From Bog-473 sp964457065 (GTDB taxonomy: Bacteria > Actinomycetota > Acidimicrobiia > Acidimicrobiales > RAAP-2), in contig CAYWDQ010000004.1 in NCBI GenBank assembly GCA_964457065.1, positions 3,160-67,159 on the forward strand: a stretch of 64,000 nt of DNA, given 5' to 3'. Each line of letters starts with the position of its first letter. Position 1 is the stretch's first letter. This document shows positions 44,245 through 52,493 of this stretch, in pieces. The notes under the pieces are model-generated. The model had not been told where the DNA came from. It made no database searches and was given only the letters and a program-made list of their open reading frames with translations. A program made the position numbers and the translations under genes.

Positions 44245-44724
44245 TCAGTACAGGATCAGCTGGGTGCAGCGATACGACGCCATCAGCCGCTCGGTCGTCT
44301 GGTTCGTCACCATGGCGTCCCAGACCTGGGTCGTGCGCCCGGTGTGGAGGGGGGACGCCGTCGCCACGACCAGGTCGCCCTCCCTGGCGCTCGAGATGAA
44401 GCTGGCCGAGCAGTCGACGGTGGTGAAGCTCTTGGCTCCCTCGGGCCAGTGGTGGTTCACCCCGAAGGCGCACAGGGCGTCGGCCAGGGTGATGACCACC
44501 GGGGCCCACAGGAAGCCGGTCCCGGCAATCAGGTCGTGGGTGACGGTGAGGCGGGCGATCGGCCCTTCGTCATCGCCGTCGTGCGGTATCTCGATCCCCA
44601 GGAGGTTCAAGAAATTGAAGACGTCATAGGGCGGCGGCACCGCCACAGCTTGCCGCACCGGCACGGCCGCCGGCACGCCCCGGGGCCACGATGCACGTCG
44701 CCGGTCTGCGAAGATCTGTCCCAT
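44245..44724 (-). CDS. PaaI/hotdog-fold thioesterase-like protein
   Basis: A hotdog-fold protein of up to 159 aa (ATG 44724, overlapping the hisG start by 2 bp). The recognisable part is about residues 22-159: PPPYDVFNFLNLLGIEI, DLIAGTGFLWAPVVITLADALCAFGVN, SFTTVDCSASFISSAREGDLVVATASPLHTGRTTQVWDAMVTN. The GDLVVATAxPLHxGRTTQVWD stretch is typical of PaaI-like acyl-CoA thioesterases. The N terminus is basic and low-complexity, and a GTG about 20 codons later could be the real start. Confidence 0.8.
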   Translation of the reverse strand: MGQIFADRRRASWPRGVPAAVPVRQAVAVPPPYDVFNFLNLLGIEIPHDGDDEGPIARLTVTHDLIAGTGFLWAPVVITLADALCAFGVNHHWPEGAKSFTTVDCSASFISSAREGDLVVATASPLHTGRTTQVWDAMVTNQTTERLMASYRCTQLILY

Positions 44725-45619
44725 GCTCCGCCTCGTCCTGCCCAAGGGCTCGCTCGAACGCGCCACCATGCAGCTGTTCGAGGACGCCGACCTGGCCGTC
44801 AACCGCGCCTCGGACGTCGCCTACCGTGCCGGCATCGGCGACCCCCGCATCAGCGAGGTGCGGATCCTGCGGCCCCAGGAGATCCCCGTCTATGTGGCCG
44901 ACGGGCTCTTCGACCTCGGCATCACGGGCCGCGACTGCATCGAGGAGCGGGGGAGCGAGGTGGTGTCCCTCGGCGAGCTCGCCTATTCCAAGGCGACCTC
45001 CAACCCCGCTCGGATCGTCCTCGCCGTGAGCGCCGACTCGCCGGCTCGCTCGCTGGCCGAGCTGGCCGCCGCGGTGGCCGATCGCCCCGGCCGCCTGCGC
45101 GTCAGCACCGAGTACCCCGAGCTCACCCGCAGGGCGCTCGCCGCGCACGGCATTGACGCCGACATCGCGCTGTCCTACGGCGCCACGGAGGCCAAGGTGC
45201 CCGACATCGCCGACGCCGTGGTCGACATGACCGAGACCGGGAGCGCGCTGCGCGCCGCGGGGCTCCGGGTGATCGAGACGCTCCTCGTCTCGCACACCGA
45301 GCTCATCGCTAACCCCTCCGCCGCGGCCGATCCCGAGAAGCGCCACGCCATGGAGCAGATCCTCACCCTGTTGCAGGGCACGCTCGAGGCACGGGGCAAG
45401 GTGCTCGTCAAGCTCAACGTCGCGGCCGAGAACCTCGATGCCGTCCTCGCCGTCCTGCCCTCCATGCGCGCCCCGACCATCTCGGAGCTCTCCGGCGGCG
45501 GGGCCTTCGCCCTGGAGGCCGTCGTCGCCAAGTCGGACATCAACATCCTCATCCCGGCACTGCGCGACCAGGGCGCCAGCGACATCCTCGAGATCCCGCT
45601 GTCCAAGATCGTCCACTGA
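44723..45619 (+). CDS. hisG: ATP phosphoribosyltransferase, long form
   Basis: First enzyme of histidine synthesis, 298 aa, the long type with a C-terminal histidine-binding domain, so no HisZ is needed. Motifs: MLRLVLPKGSLERATMQLF, VRILRPQEIPVYVADGLFDLGITGRDCI and the PRPP/phosphate loop VPDIADAVVDMTETGSAL. The regulatory domain ends APTISELSGGGAFALEAVVAKSDINILIPAL. No other his gene is in the window; hisE, often directly before hisG in actinobacteria, is absent. Confidence 0.95.
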   Translation: MLRLVLPKGSLERATMQLFEDADLAVNRASDVAYRAGIGDPRISEVRILRPQEIPVYVADGLFDLGITGRDCIEERGSEVVSLGELAYSKATSNPARIVLAVSADSPARSLAELAAAVADRPGRLRVSTEYPELTRRALAAHGIDADIALSYGATEAKVPDIADAVVDMTETGSALRAAGLRVIETLLVSHTELIANPSAAADPEKRHAMEQILTLLQGTLEARGKVLVKLNVAAENLDAVLAVLPSMRAPTISELSGGGAFALEAVVAKSDINILIPALRDQGASDILEIPLSKIVH

Positions 45620-45620
45620 C

Positions 45621-45881
45621 GTGACCGTCCCCGTCGTCCCCGCCGGGCCTCGTCACGGGCGCGTCGCCTCCTTCGATCCGGCACGCGGCCTCGGGACCGT
45701 GGCCGAGGACGGCGGTGGCTCCTACGGCTTCCACGCCACGGCCATCGCCGACGGGAGCCGCCGCATCGAGGTGGGCGCCGACGTGACCTTCACGGTGGGC
45801 CCGGGCCACCGCGGCCTCTACGAGGCGCGGTCGCTGGTGCCCCTCGACGCCCCGGGCGGCTCCCCCCGGCGCCCGGCGTAG
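45621..45881 (+). CDS. cold-shock-domain-like small protein
   Basis: GTG 45621, one base after the hisG stop, starts an 86-aa protein. Residues 13-77 (HGRVASFDPARGLGTVAEDG, SYGFHATAIADGSRRIEVGADVTFTVGPGHRGLYEARSLVPL) follow the cold-shock OB-fold layout (GxVxxFDxxRGxGxVxxDDG...FHxTAI...G..V.F). The aromatic RNA-binding RNP1 motif (KGFGFI) is replaced by RGLGTV, so nucleic-acid binding may be altered. It is probably cotranscribed with hisG. Confidence 0.72.
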   Translation: MTVPVVPAGPRHGRVASFDPARGLGTVAEDGGGSYGFHATAIADGSRRIEVGADVTFTVGPGHRGLYEARSLVPLDAPGGSPRRPA

Positions 45882-45891
45882 GCCAGACCCT

Positions 45892-46338
45892 CTAGTCGGA
45901 GGCCTGGCCCGTGTTGGCGGCGTTGTCGGCACCCGACTGTTCGGCGCCCTCCAGGCGGACGAAAGCCAGGCGGAGCTGGGACAGGGACTCGTGCAGGGAC
46001 GGCTCCGCCTCACCGAGGCGGCCGCGGAGGCCGTCGAGCAGGTAGCCGAGTCCGTCGATGGCCAGCCGGGCCTGGAACAGCATGGGAGGCGTCTGGGAGA
46101 GGTAGATGGCGGCCAGCTCGAAGAGCCCGTAGCAGTGGTTGGCCACCACGACCTCGGCCGGCGTGTTGGCCAGCTGGGCCCGCATGGCGTCGACCTCTGC
46201 CTGCGCCTCGGCCTGGGAGGGCTCGGTCGACGGATCGGTGACATCCGTGTCGCCGGCGGGGGGGAATCGTGGCGGGGCGCCGCCCTCGCCCTCCCCCTGG
46301 GGGAAATGCTCGCCCGACGGTGTCCAAAGGCTGCTCAT
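45892..46338 (-). CDS. DUF1844-like protein next to infC
   Basis: A 148-aa protein from ATG 46338. The first 60 residues are Pro/Gly/Glu-rich. The rest is helical: VVVANHCYGLFELAAIYLSQ, FQARLAIDGLGYLLDGLRGRLG and SLHESLSQLRLAFVRLEG. This resembles DUF1844, a small actinobacterial family encoded next to infC that has the pattern LxEAxxxIDALAxLLxxxxGxL...LxxxLxxLxLAFV. Here it is divergent from infC. Its function is unknown. A TATCCT box ends 6 nt before the ATG. Confidence 0.72.
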   Translation of the reverse strand: MSSLWTPSGEHFPQGEGEGGAPPRFPPAGDTDVTDPSTEPSQAEAQAEVDAMRAQLANTPAEVVVANHCYGLFELAAIYLSQTPPMLFQARLAIDGLGYLLDGLRGRLGEAEPSLHESLSQLRLAFVRLEGAEQSGADNAANTGQASD

Positions 46339-46344
46339 GCTGGT

Positions 46345-46350
46345 AGGATA
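46345..46350 (-). promoter_or_regulatory. candidate -10 box, leaderless start of the DUF1844-like gene
   Basis: On the minus strand TATCCT is followed by exactly 6 nt and the ATG at 46338. No ribosome binding site is seen. Confidence 0.5.
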
Positions 46351-46375
46351 TTCATCCTTGACTACTTGGAAGCGG

Positions 46376-46472
46376 GGCCTCCACTGAGAGGCCTCCACCT
46401 GGCCACCGCACTGCACCGCAGAGAGCTCCGTGCGCCAGGTCGATCGCCCTTCGGGCGCGGGCCTCGCCCGCG
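46376..46472 (+). promoter_or_regulatory. structured 5' leader of infC
   Basis: Three perfect hairpins precede infC: GGCCTC-N6-GAGGCC (46376-46393), CGCCC-TTC-GGGCG (46445-46457) and CGCGGGC-CTC-GCCCGCG (46456-46472). A CTCCTCC tract follows near 46484 and could pair with a ribosome binding site. It could be a leader controlling the IF3-L35-L20 operon. No known leader family was matched. Confidence 0.45.
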
Positions 46473-46539
46473 GGTCGGCCCCGCCTCCTCCAATTGGCTT
46501 GCGGAAGGACCGCGGCCCGAGTGAGAGGTGTGATGACGC

Positions 46540-47250
46540 ATCGTCGCTGAAACCACAACTGAGCACCGGATCAATGACCGAATCCGTGCCCGTGAAGTCC
46601 GGCTCGTGGACCCTGACGGTGTGCAACTAGGCATCAAGCCGCTCCCCGAGGCCCTGGCGATCGCCAAGGAGGCCGACCTCGATCTCGTGGAAGTGGCTCC
46701 CATGGCCAACCCGCCCGTCTGCCGGATCATGGACTTCGGCAAATTCAAGTTCGACGAGGCCCAGCGGGCCAAGGAGAGCCGTCGCAAGACGGTCCATGTC
46801 GGGATCAAGGAGATGAAGTACCGGCCCAAGATCGGGCCGGGCGACTTCGACACCAAGACCCGGCAGGTGGCAAAGTTCCTGGGCGAGGGGCACAAGGTCA
46901 AGATCACGATCATGTTCCGCGGCCGCGAGGTGTACCACCCCGAGCACGGCAAGCGGATCCTGGACCGGATCGCCGAGCAGATGGAGGGCATCGCCAAGGT
47001 GGAGGCCGAGCCCAAGCTCGACAACCGCAACATGATCATGGTGCTCGCCCCCGACAAGCGGGCCCGCCAGGCGGCGCAGTCGAGGGCATCCAACCAGCAG
47101 CGTCCCGGGAAGCCCACGCCCACCGCCAAGGCGGAGGTCGGGCCCGAGGGTCCGGCGGACTCCCCGCCGCCCGAGGGGAACGGGAGCGCGCAGCCGGCCG
47201 GAGAGGCCCATGGGGTCAGCGAAGTCGCCGCATCAGCCGAAGAGGGATGA
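46540..47250 (+). CDS. infC: translation initiation factor IF-3, probable ATC start
   Basis: IF-3 checks the start codon and keeps 30S subunits free. The conserved N terminus, EHRINDRIRAREVRLVDPDGVQLGI, lies upstream of the first ordinary start (GTG 46606) in the same frame. An in-frame TGA at 46534-46536 leaves only ATC 46540 (or ATC 46573) to begin it. gagaggtg at 46523-46530 is a well-spaced ribosome binding site for 46540, giving 236 aa. Other IF-3 motifs: ADLDLVEVAP, CRIMDFGKFKFDEAQ and KEMKYRPKI. A disordered tail of about 65 residues ends the protein. In E. coli infC starts with AUU and IF3 represses its own translation; the same is inferred here. Confidence 0.88.
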   Translation: MVAETTTEHRINDRIRAREVRLVDPDGVQLGIKPLPEALAIAKEADLDLVEVAPMANPPVCRIMDFGKFKFDEAQRAKESRRKTVHVGIKEMKYRPKIGPGDFDTKTRQVAKFLGEGHKVKITIMFRGREVYHPEHGKRILDRIAEQMEGIAKVEAEPKLDNRNMIMVLAPDKRARQAAQSRASNQQRPGKPTPTAKAEVGPEGPADSPPPEGNGSAQPAGEAHGVSEVAASAEEG

Positions 47251-47254
47251 CGCA

Positions 47255-47449
47255 ATGCCGAAGATGAAGACGGACAGGGGCGCCGCCAAGCGCATCAAGG
47301 TGACCGGCACCGGCCGCCTGCGCCGGCGCAAGGCCTTCCGGTCGCACCTGCTGGAGAAGAAGACGAGCGTGCGCACGCGCCGGCTCGGGCGTGAGTCCGA
47401 CATCGCCAAGGCCGACGAGCGGGCGACGCGCCGGATGCTGGGCATCTGA
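47255..47449 (+). CDS. rpmI: ribosomal protein L35
   Basis: A 64-aa basic protein from ATG 47255: MPKMKTDRGAAKRIKVTGTG, then LRRRKAFRSHLLEKKTSVRTRRLG. This is the standard L35 sequence pattern with the KMKT start and the SHLLEKK motif. It follows infC by 4 bp and precedes rplT. The extra 15 codons of the longer frame are the infC end and are not used. Confidence 0.96.
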   Translation: MPKMKTDRGAAKRIKVTGTGRLRRRKAFRSHLLEKKTSVRTRRLGRESDIAKADERATRRMLGI

Positions 47450-47525
47450 GCGCAGGCATTCGCATCGGCGCGCCGGCGCACACCCACCCGACACCCCACG
47501 AGAATTCGAAGAGAGGAGCACCCCC

Positions 47526-47909
47526 ATGGCCAGAGTGAAGCGTGCCGTCCACGGCCGCAAGCACCACCGCGCTGTCCTGGAGCAGGCGAAGGGGTACTAC
47601 GGCAACAAGAGCCGTTCCTACCGGGCCGCCAACGAGCAGCTCATGCACTCGATGCAGTACGCGTTCCGCGACCGGCGGGCCCGCAAGGGTGACTTCCGCA
47701 AGCTGTGGATACAGCGCATCAACGCCGGCGCCCGCCAGCACGGCCTCAGCTACAGCAGGCTCATCAACGGCCTGCATCTCGCCGGAGTCGAGGTCGACCG
47801 CAAGGTGTTGGCCGATCTCGCCGTCAGCGACCCCGAGGCGTTCGGCGCGCTCGTAGAGACCGCGCAGGCCGCGCTGTCGAACGCGCCCGTGGCGGAGGTC
47901 GCTTCCTGA
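47526..47909 (+). CDS. rplT: ribosomal protein L20
   Basis: A 127-aa 23S rRNA-binding protein: MARVKRAVHGRKHHRAVLEQ, AKGYYGNKSRSYRAANEQLM, RDRRARKGDFRKLWIQRINAGARQHGLSYSRLINGLHLAGVEVDRKVLADLA. These are all canonical. gagaggag precedes ATG 47526. In many bacteria L20 represses this operon by binding the leader; a leader with hairpins exists here upstream of infC. Confidence 0.97.
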   Translation: MARVKRAVHGRKHHRAVLEQAKGYYGNKSRSYRAANEQLMHSMQYAFRDRRARKGDFRKLWIQRINAGARQHGLSYSRLINGLHLAGVEVDRKVLADLAVSDPEAFGALVETAQAALSNAPVAEVAS

Positions 47910-48772
47910 CCCAGCGGCTGGCCTTCACGCACCGGCGGGTCCGCCGGCTGCGGGGCCTGCTGCAGAAGCGTTCGGCGCGCTGGAGCGAGCGGGCCTTCGT
48001 CGCCGAGGGAGCGGAGCTCATCCGCTGTGCCCTCGACGCGGGCATGCCTCTCGAGTCGGTCTACGTCTCGCCCGAGGGCGACCAGGATCGTGCCACCCAG
48101 GACGTCTGCCGGCGGGCGAGCGCGGCCGGGGCCCGGGTCTTCCCCCTGGGGGCCGGGGTGCTGGAGCGGGTGGCCGACACGGTGACGCCCCAGCCCGTGC
48201 TCGCCGTGCTGCCGATGCTCGAGGAGCCGCCCACCGGAGCGGATGTGTGGTCGGCCCACCCTGACTCGCTGGTCGTCGTCCTGGTCGACGTGCGCGACCC
48301 GGGCAACGCCGGCACCGTGCTGCGGGCTGCGGACGCCTCGGGCTCCACGGCAGTGCTCTTCGCGGGCGAGTCCGTCGACCCGTACAACCCCAAGACGGTG
48401 CGGGCCTCGGCCGGGTCGCTCTTCCACGTCCCCCTGGGGGTGCGGGACGATCCCTCCACCCTGGCCTCCGACCTGTCGGCGGCCGGCTTCCGGACCCTCG
48501 CGACCGTCGTGCGGAACGGCCAGGACTACGCCGACCTCGACTGGTCCGTGCCGACGGCGCTCTTCCTCGGGAACGAGTCCTCCGGGCTCGATGCCGCCCT
48601 GTGCGGGGAGCTCGCCGGATCGCTCGCCATCCCCATGGCGGGTCGGGCCGAGTCGCTCAACGTCGGCGTGGCCTGCGCGGTGGTCTGCTTCGAGGCCTTC
48701 CGGCAGCGCCGGGGGGGTGGGCCCGGGGCACGTAGCATCTCGGGCGGCGGCAAGGCTCGACATGGTGACTGA
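47906..48772 (+). CDS. TrmH/SpoU-family RNA 2'-O-methyltransferase, probable CTG start
   Basis: SPOUT methyltransferase acting on rRNA or tRNA. It has an N-terminal substrate-binding domain (LQKRSARWSERAFVAEGAELIRCALDAG) and a trefoil-knot domain with VVLVDVRDPGNAGTVLRAADASG, the SAM motif ALFLGNESSGL and IPMAGRAESLNVGVACAVVCFE. No ATG, GTG or TTG lies between the rplT coding end and the conserved text. CTG 47906 overlaps the rplT stop (CTGA) and has ggagg 7 nt upstream, giving 288 aa. The same neighbour, between rplT and pheS, is common in bacteria. Confidence 0.88.
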   Translation: MTQRLAFTHRRVRRLRGLLQKRSARWSERAFVAEGAELIRCALDAGMPLESVYVSPEGDQDRATQDVCRRASAAGARVFPLGAGVLERVADTVTPQPVLAVLPMLEEPPTGADVWSAHPDSLVVVLVDVRDPGNAGTVLRAADASGSTAVLFAGESVDPYNPKTVRASAGSLFHVPLGVRDDPSTLASDLSAAGFRTLATVVRNGQDYADLDWSVPTALFLGNESSGLDAALCGELAGSLAIPMAGRAESLNVGVACAVVCFEAFRQRRGGGPGARSISGGGKARHGD

Positions 48773-49835
48773 CAACGTGGAACTCGACATCGAGGGCATC
48801 GCCGGCGACGGCGAGCGGGCCATCGCGGGCGCGCACTCGACGGAAGTGCTCGCGCAGGTCGAGACCGAGTACCTGGGCAAGCGCTCGGCACTCACCCGGG
48901 CCCACCGCACCCTGGGCGGCCTGAGCCCCGAGGCGCGCAAGGAGGCCGGGCGCCGCCTCAACGAGGTCCGCACGCGGCTCGAGTCCCAGCTGGCCGGCCG
49001 CCGGACCGCACTGGCCGAGGCCGAACGCGCCGGGGCCCTGCGGGCGGACCGCCTCGACCTGACGGAGGTGATTCCCGCCCAGGTGCTCGCCGCGCCCTCT
49101 CGGGGCCATCTCCACCTCGTGACCCAGGCCCGGGACGAGCTCGAGGACGTCTTCGTGGGCATGGGCTTCGGCGTTGCCGAGGGCCCGGAGGCCGAGACGG
49201 ACTGGTACAACTTCGAGGCGCTGAACATCCCGCCGGCCCACCCCGCTCGCGGCATGTACGACACCATGTACCTCGACATCGGGGAACCCGAGACTGTGTT
49301 GCTGCGCACCCACACGTCCCCGGTCCAGATCCACCTCATGGAGGAGGCGGTCCGTTCGGGCACGCTGCCCATCCACGCCGTCATGCCGGGGAAGTGCTTC
49401 CGCCTCGACACCCCAGACGCCCGGCATCTCCCGGTGTTCAACCAGATCGAGGGGTTGGTCGTCGACCGCGACATCACCTTCGGCGACCTCGCCGGCACCA
49501 TCCAGTCCTTCACCGAGGCCTACTTCGGTGAGGGCATGCAGTCGCGACTACGGCCGGCCTACTTCCCCTTCACCGAGCCGTCGGCCGAGTTGGAGATCAC
49601 CTGCACCCTCTGCCTGGGCGAGGGGTGCCGCACGTGCTCGCACACGGGCTGGATCGAGCTGGGAGGCTGCGGCATGGTCGACCCCGCCGTGTTCGCCGCG
49701 GTCGGGATCGACCACGCCGTCTGGTCGGGCTTTGCCTTCGGCTTCGGGATCGACCGCCTCGTCCAGATGCGCCACGCCATTCCCGACATGCGCTCCTTCC
49801 TCGAGAACGACATCCGCTTCCTCTCGCAGTTCTGA
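48762..49835 (+). CDS. pheS: phenylalanyl-tRNA synthetase, alpha subunit
   Basis: Class II synthetase catalytic subunit, 357 aa, from ATG 48762 (overlaps the methyltransferase by 11 bp). An N-terminal coiled-coil arm (residues 1-95, with YLGKRSALTRAHRTLGGLSPEARKEAG) binds tRNA. Catalytic motifs: GFGVAEGPEAETDWYNFEALNIP (motif 1 region), LLRTHTSPVQIHLME, PGKCFRLDTPDARHLPVFNQIEGLVVD (motif 2) and GFAFGFGIDRLVQMRHAIPDMR (motif 3). A four-Cys element CTLCLGEGCRTC near residue 280 may bind zinc, as in several other bacterial PheS. Confidence 0.97.
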   Translation: MVTDNVELDIEGIAGDGERAIAGAHSTEVLAQVETEYLGKRSALTRAHRTLGGLSPEARKEAGRRLNEVRTRLESQLAGRRTALAEAERAGALRADRLDLTEVIPAQVLAAPSRGHLHLVTQARDELEDVFVGMGFGVAEGPEAETDWYNFEALNIPPAHPARGMYDTMYLDIGEPETVLLRTHTSPVQIHLMEEAVRSGTLPIHAVMPGKCFRLDTPDARHLPVFNQIEGLVVDRDITFGDLAGTIQSFTEAYFGEGMQSRLRPAYFPFTEPSAELEITCTLCLGEGCRTCSHTGWIELGGCGMVDPAVFAAVGIDHAVWSGFAFGFGIDRLVQMRHAIPDMRSFLENDIRFLSQF

Positions 49836-49886
49836 CCCCTTCCCCGATCACATAGCCCACCAACGAGAGAGACCTCCTAGACCACC

Positions 49887-52448
49887 GTGCGCGCTCCGCT
49901 CAGCTGGCTCCGTGACTTCGCTCCCTTTCCCGACGACGTCGGGGAGCTGCGGGCCGCGCTCGACGACCTGGGGCTGGTCGTCGAGGCGATCGAGCACGTG
50001 GGCGAAGGACTGGGCGACGTCGTCGTGAGCCGGGTCCTCGAGATCAGCCCGATCGAGGGGGCCGACCGGATCCGGCGGGTGGTGGTCGATGCCGGTGCGG
50101 AGCCGCTCGAGATCGTGTGCGGGGCGCACAACTTCGCGGTGGGGGACCGGGTCCCCCTCGCCCCGGTTGGCGCCATCCTTCCGGGGGGCTTCGAGATCGG
50201 CCGTCAAAAGATGCGGGGCGTGTGGTCCAACGGGATGCTGTGCTCGGGCAAGGAGCTCGGGATCTCCGACGACGGTGCGGGGCTGCTGATCCTCGGTGAC
50301 GAGGCGCCGGGCGAACCGGGCACCCCACTGGTCGAGGCGGTCGGACTGGAACCCGACACCGTGTTCGACATCACCGTGGAGGGCAACCGTCCCGACGCGT
50401 GGTGCATCGTCGGGATCGCCCGCGACCTGGCCGCCCGCCTCGGTCTGCCGTTCTCGGCTCCCGAGCCGCCCGAGTCGCCGCCCAGCGGTCGGCCGGTCGA
50501 GCCATTGGCCACCGCGGCGGTGGAGTCGCCCGACCTGTGCCCGAGGCTCACCGTGTCGGTGCTCACCGACGTCGTGGTCGGGCCGTCGCCGCGCCGGATC
50601 GCCCAACGACTGCTGCTGGCCGGCATGCGGCCGATCAACAACGTGGTCGACGCGTCGAACTACGTGATGCTCGAGCTGGGCCAGCCCACCCACCCCTACG
50701 ACCTGTCGCTCCTTCCCGGTCGCGGGCTGCTCGTCCGGCGGGCGCGCGAGGGTGAGACGCTCGTGACGCTCGACGGGGCGGAGCGCACGGTAGGCGTGCG
50801 CGGGCGGAGCCTGGGTGACACGGGGGAGGACTGCCTCATCTGCGACGCCGAGGGCACGCCGGTGGGCATCGGCGGCGTCATGGGCGGCGCGTCGTCCGAG
50901 ATCACCGGTTCCACGACCGACGTCCTCCTCGAAGCGGCCTACTTCACTCCCATGGCGATCGCCCGCACCTCCAAGCGCCTGGGCCTGCGCACCGAGGCAT
51001 CGGCGCGCTTCGAGCGCGGCTGCGACCCGTGGGGGATAGAGCCGGCGGTGCGCCGTTTCTGCGAGGTCCTGGCCGCGAGCGTCCCCGGTCTCCGCGTCGC
51101 CGACGGCATGCTCGACGTCCGCGGCGACGTGCCCGAGCCCTTCGTCGTCTCGGTGCCCGTGGCGCGGGTCCACCGTCAGATCGGTGTCGCACTCGGCCGG
51201 GACGAGATCGCCGGGCTCATCGAGCCGATCGGCTTCACGGTGATGGACCTCGCGGGCGACGCCGCCGGCGCCACCGCCGGCGCGGGAGGTGGGGACGGGC
51301 AGGTGACGGTCGTCGTGCCGACGAACCGGCCCGACGTGCGCGCAGAGCCCTACGGGGTCGACGACGTGATCGAGGAGATCGCGCGCATGTTCGGGTACGG
51401 CAACGTGCCGCGGCGCGTGCCGACATGGCCCCAGCCGGGGGGACTGACCTCGGTGCAGCGGTCGCGGCGCCTCCTCAAGGACATCCTGTGCGGATTGGGT
51501 GCGTCGGAGGGTTGGACGGACACCTTCGTCTCGGCGGCCGCGCACGCCGACATCGGCCTGCCGGGCCGTGAGGTGCGGGTGACCAATCCGCTCGACGCCG
51601 AGAGGCCCTACCTGCGGCGATCCCTCATGCCGGGCCTGCTCGGGGCGCTGGCCTACAACGCCGGGCGGCGCCAGCCCGAGGTGCGCCTCTTCGAGGTGGG
51701 CGACGTCTTCTCCCATCCCGACGACGGCGCGCCGCGGGTGGTCGAGCGCGCCGGCGCAGGCGGGGCCGAGACCGCCGTGCTGCCGGGCGAGCGCGAGATG
51801 CTCTCGGCCGTCTTCGCCCGGGACAGCGACGACGCACGGGACGCCGTGGCCTCGTGGCACGTGATCGCCGAGTCGCTCCATCTCGCCGACGTCCGGCTGG
51901 TGGCACCGAGCGACGGGCTGCCCCCGCTCCCGGGCCTGCACCCGACGCGGTCGGCCCATGTGGTGGCCCACGGCGGGAGCACCGGCTCGGTCACGATCGG
52001 CTCGGTCGGGGAGATCGACCCCGCAGTCGCCGTCACGTTCGGGCTCACCAGTGCCTCGGGCAGCGCCACGTCGCCGCGGCGCGTCGGTTGGCTCGAGCTC
52101 GACCTCGGCCTGCTGTTCGACGGCACGCGCGTCCCCCGTCGCACGACGGTGGGCGGCGCGGTCAGCCGCTTCCCTTCGTCCGACATCGACCTGGCCTTCG
52201 TGGTCGAGGACAGGTACCCGGCCGACGTCGTCGCGGACACGCTGCGCCGTGCCGCCGGCGACCTGCTCGAGTCGGTGACCCTCTTCGACGTCTACCGGGG
52301 GGCCGGGATGATCGAGGGGACGCGCAGCCTGGCCTACCGCCTGCGCTTCTGCTCGCCCGAGCGTACGCTCACCGACGAGGAGGTCGGCGTGCTGCGCACC
52401 CGCTGCATCGACGCCCTCGCGACCGAGTTCCGAGCGGCACTACGTTGA
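49887..52448 (+). CDS. pheT: phenylalanyl-tRNA synthetase, beta subunit
   Basis: An 853-aa subunit with editing and tRNA-binding domains. GTG 49887 starts MRAPLSWLRDFAPFPDD. Domains in order: the EMAP-like tRNA-binding fold (VVVSRVLEISPIEGADRIRRVVVDAG, near 40-150); the B3/B4 editing domain with GMRPINNVVDASNYVMLELGQPTHPYDL near 245; the B5 domain; a catalytic-like core (PYLRRSLMPGLLGALAYNAGRRQPEVRLFEVGDVF near 570); and the C-terminal ferredoxin-like anticodon-binding domain (RRTTVGGAVSRFPSSDIDLAFVVE). It forms a heterotetramer with PheS. Confidence 0.97.
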   Translation: MRAPLSWLRDFAPFPDDVGELRAALDDLGLVVEAIEHVGEGLGDVVVSRVLEISPIEGADRIRRVVVDAGAEPLEIVCGAHNFAVGDRVPLAPVGAILPGGFEIGRQKMRGVWSNGMLCSGKELGISDDGAGLLILGDEAPGEPGTPLVEAVGLEPDTVFDITVEGNRPDAWCIVGIARDLAARLGLPFSAPEPPESPPSGRPVEPLATAAVESPDLCPRLTVSVLTDVVVGPSPRRIAQRLLLAGMRPINNVVDASNYVMLELGQPTHPYDLSLLPGRGLLVRRAREGETLVTLDGAERTVGVRGRSLGDTGEDCLICDAEGTPVGIGGVMGGASSEITGSTTDVLLEAAYFTPMAIARTSKRLGLRTEASARFERGCDPWGIEPAVRRFCEVLAASVPGLRVADGMLDVRGDVPEPFVVSVPVARVHRQIGVALGRDEIAGLIEPIGFTVMDLAGDAAGATAGAGGGDGQVTVVVPTNRPDVRAEPYGVDDVIEEIARMFGYGNVPRRVPTWPQPGGLTSVQRSRRLLKDILCGLGASEGWTDTFVSAAAHADIGLPGREVRVTNPLDAERPYLRRSLMPGLLGALAYNAGRRQPEVRLFEVGDVFSHPDDGAPRVVERAGAGGAETAVLPGEREMLSAVFARDSDDARDAVASWHVIAESLHLADVRLVAPSDGLPPLPGLHPTRSAHVVAHGGSTGSVTIGSVGEIDPAVAVTFGLTSASGSATSPRRVGWLELDLGLLFDGTRVPRRTTVGGAVSRFPSSDIDLAFVVEDRYPADVVADTLRRAAGDLLESVTLFDVYRGAGMIEGTRSLAYRLRFCSPERTLTDEEVGVLRTRCIDALATEFRAALR

Positions 52449-52493
52449 CCCCATGACGGGCGGCCTCGGTCGCCGCGGGCTGCGGCCCTGAAG

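Noticed and set aside
46606..47250. GTG 46606 as the infC start
   Set aside because: It would remove the conserved RINDRIRAREVRLV N terminus, which is clearly encoded just upstream in the same frame.
49848..51971. 707-codon minus-strand frame opposite pheT
   Set aside because: Fully antisense to pheT with no recognisable domain and no ribosome binding site.
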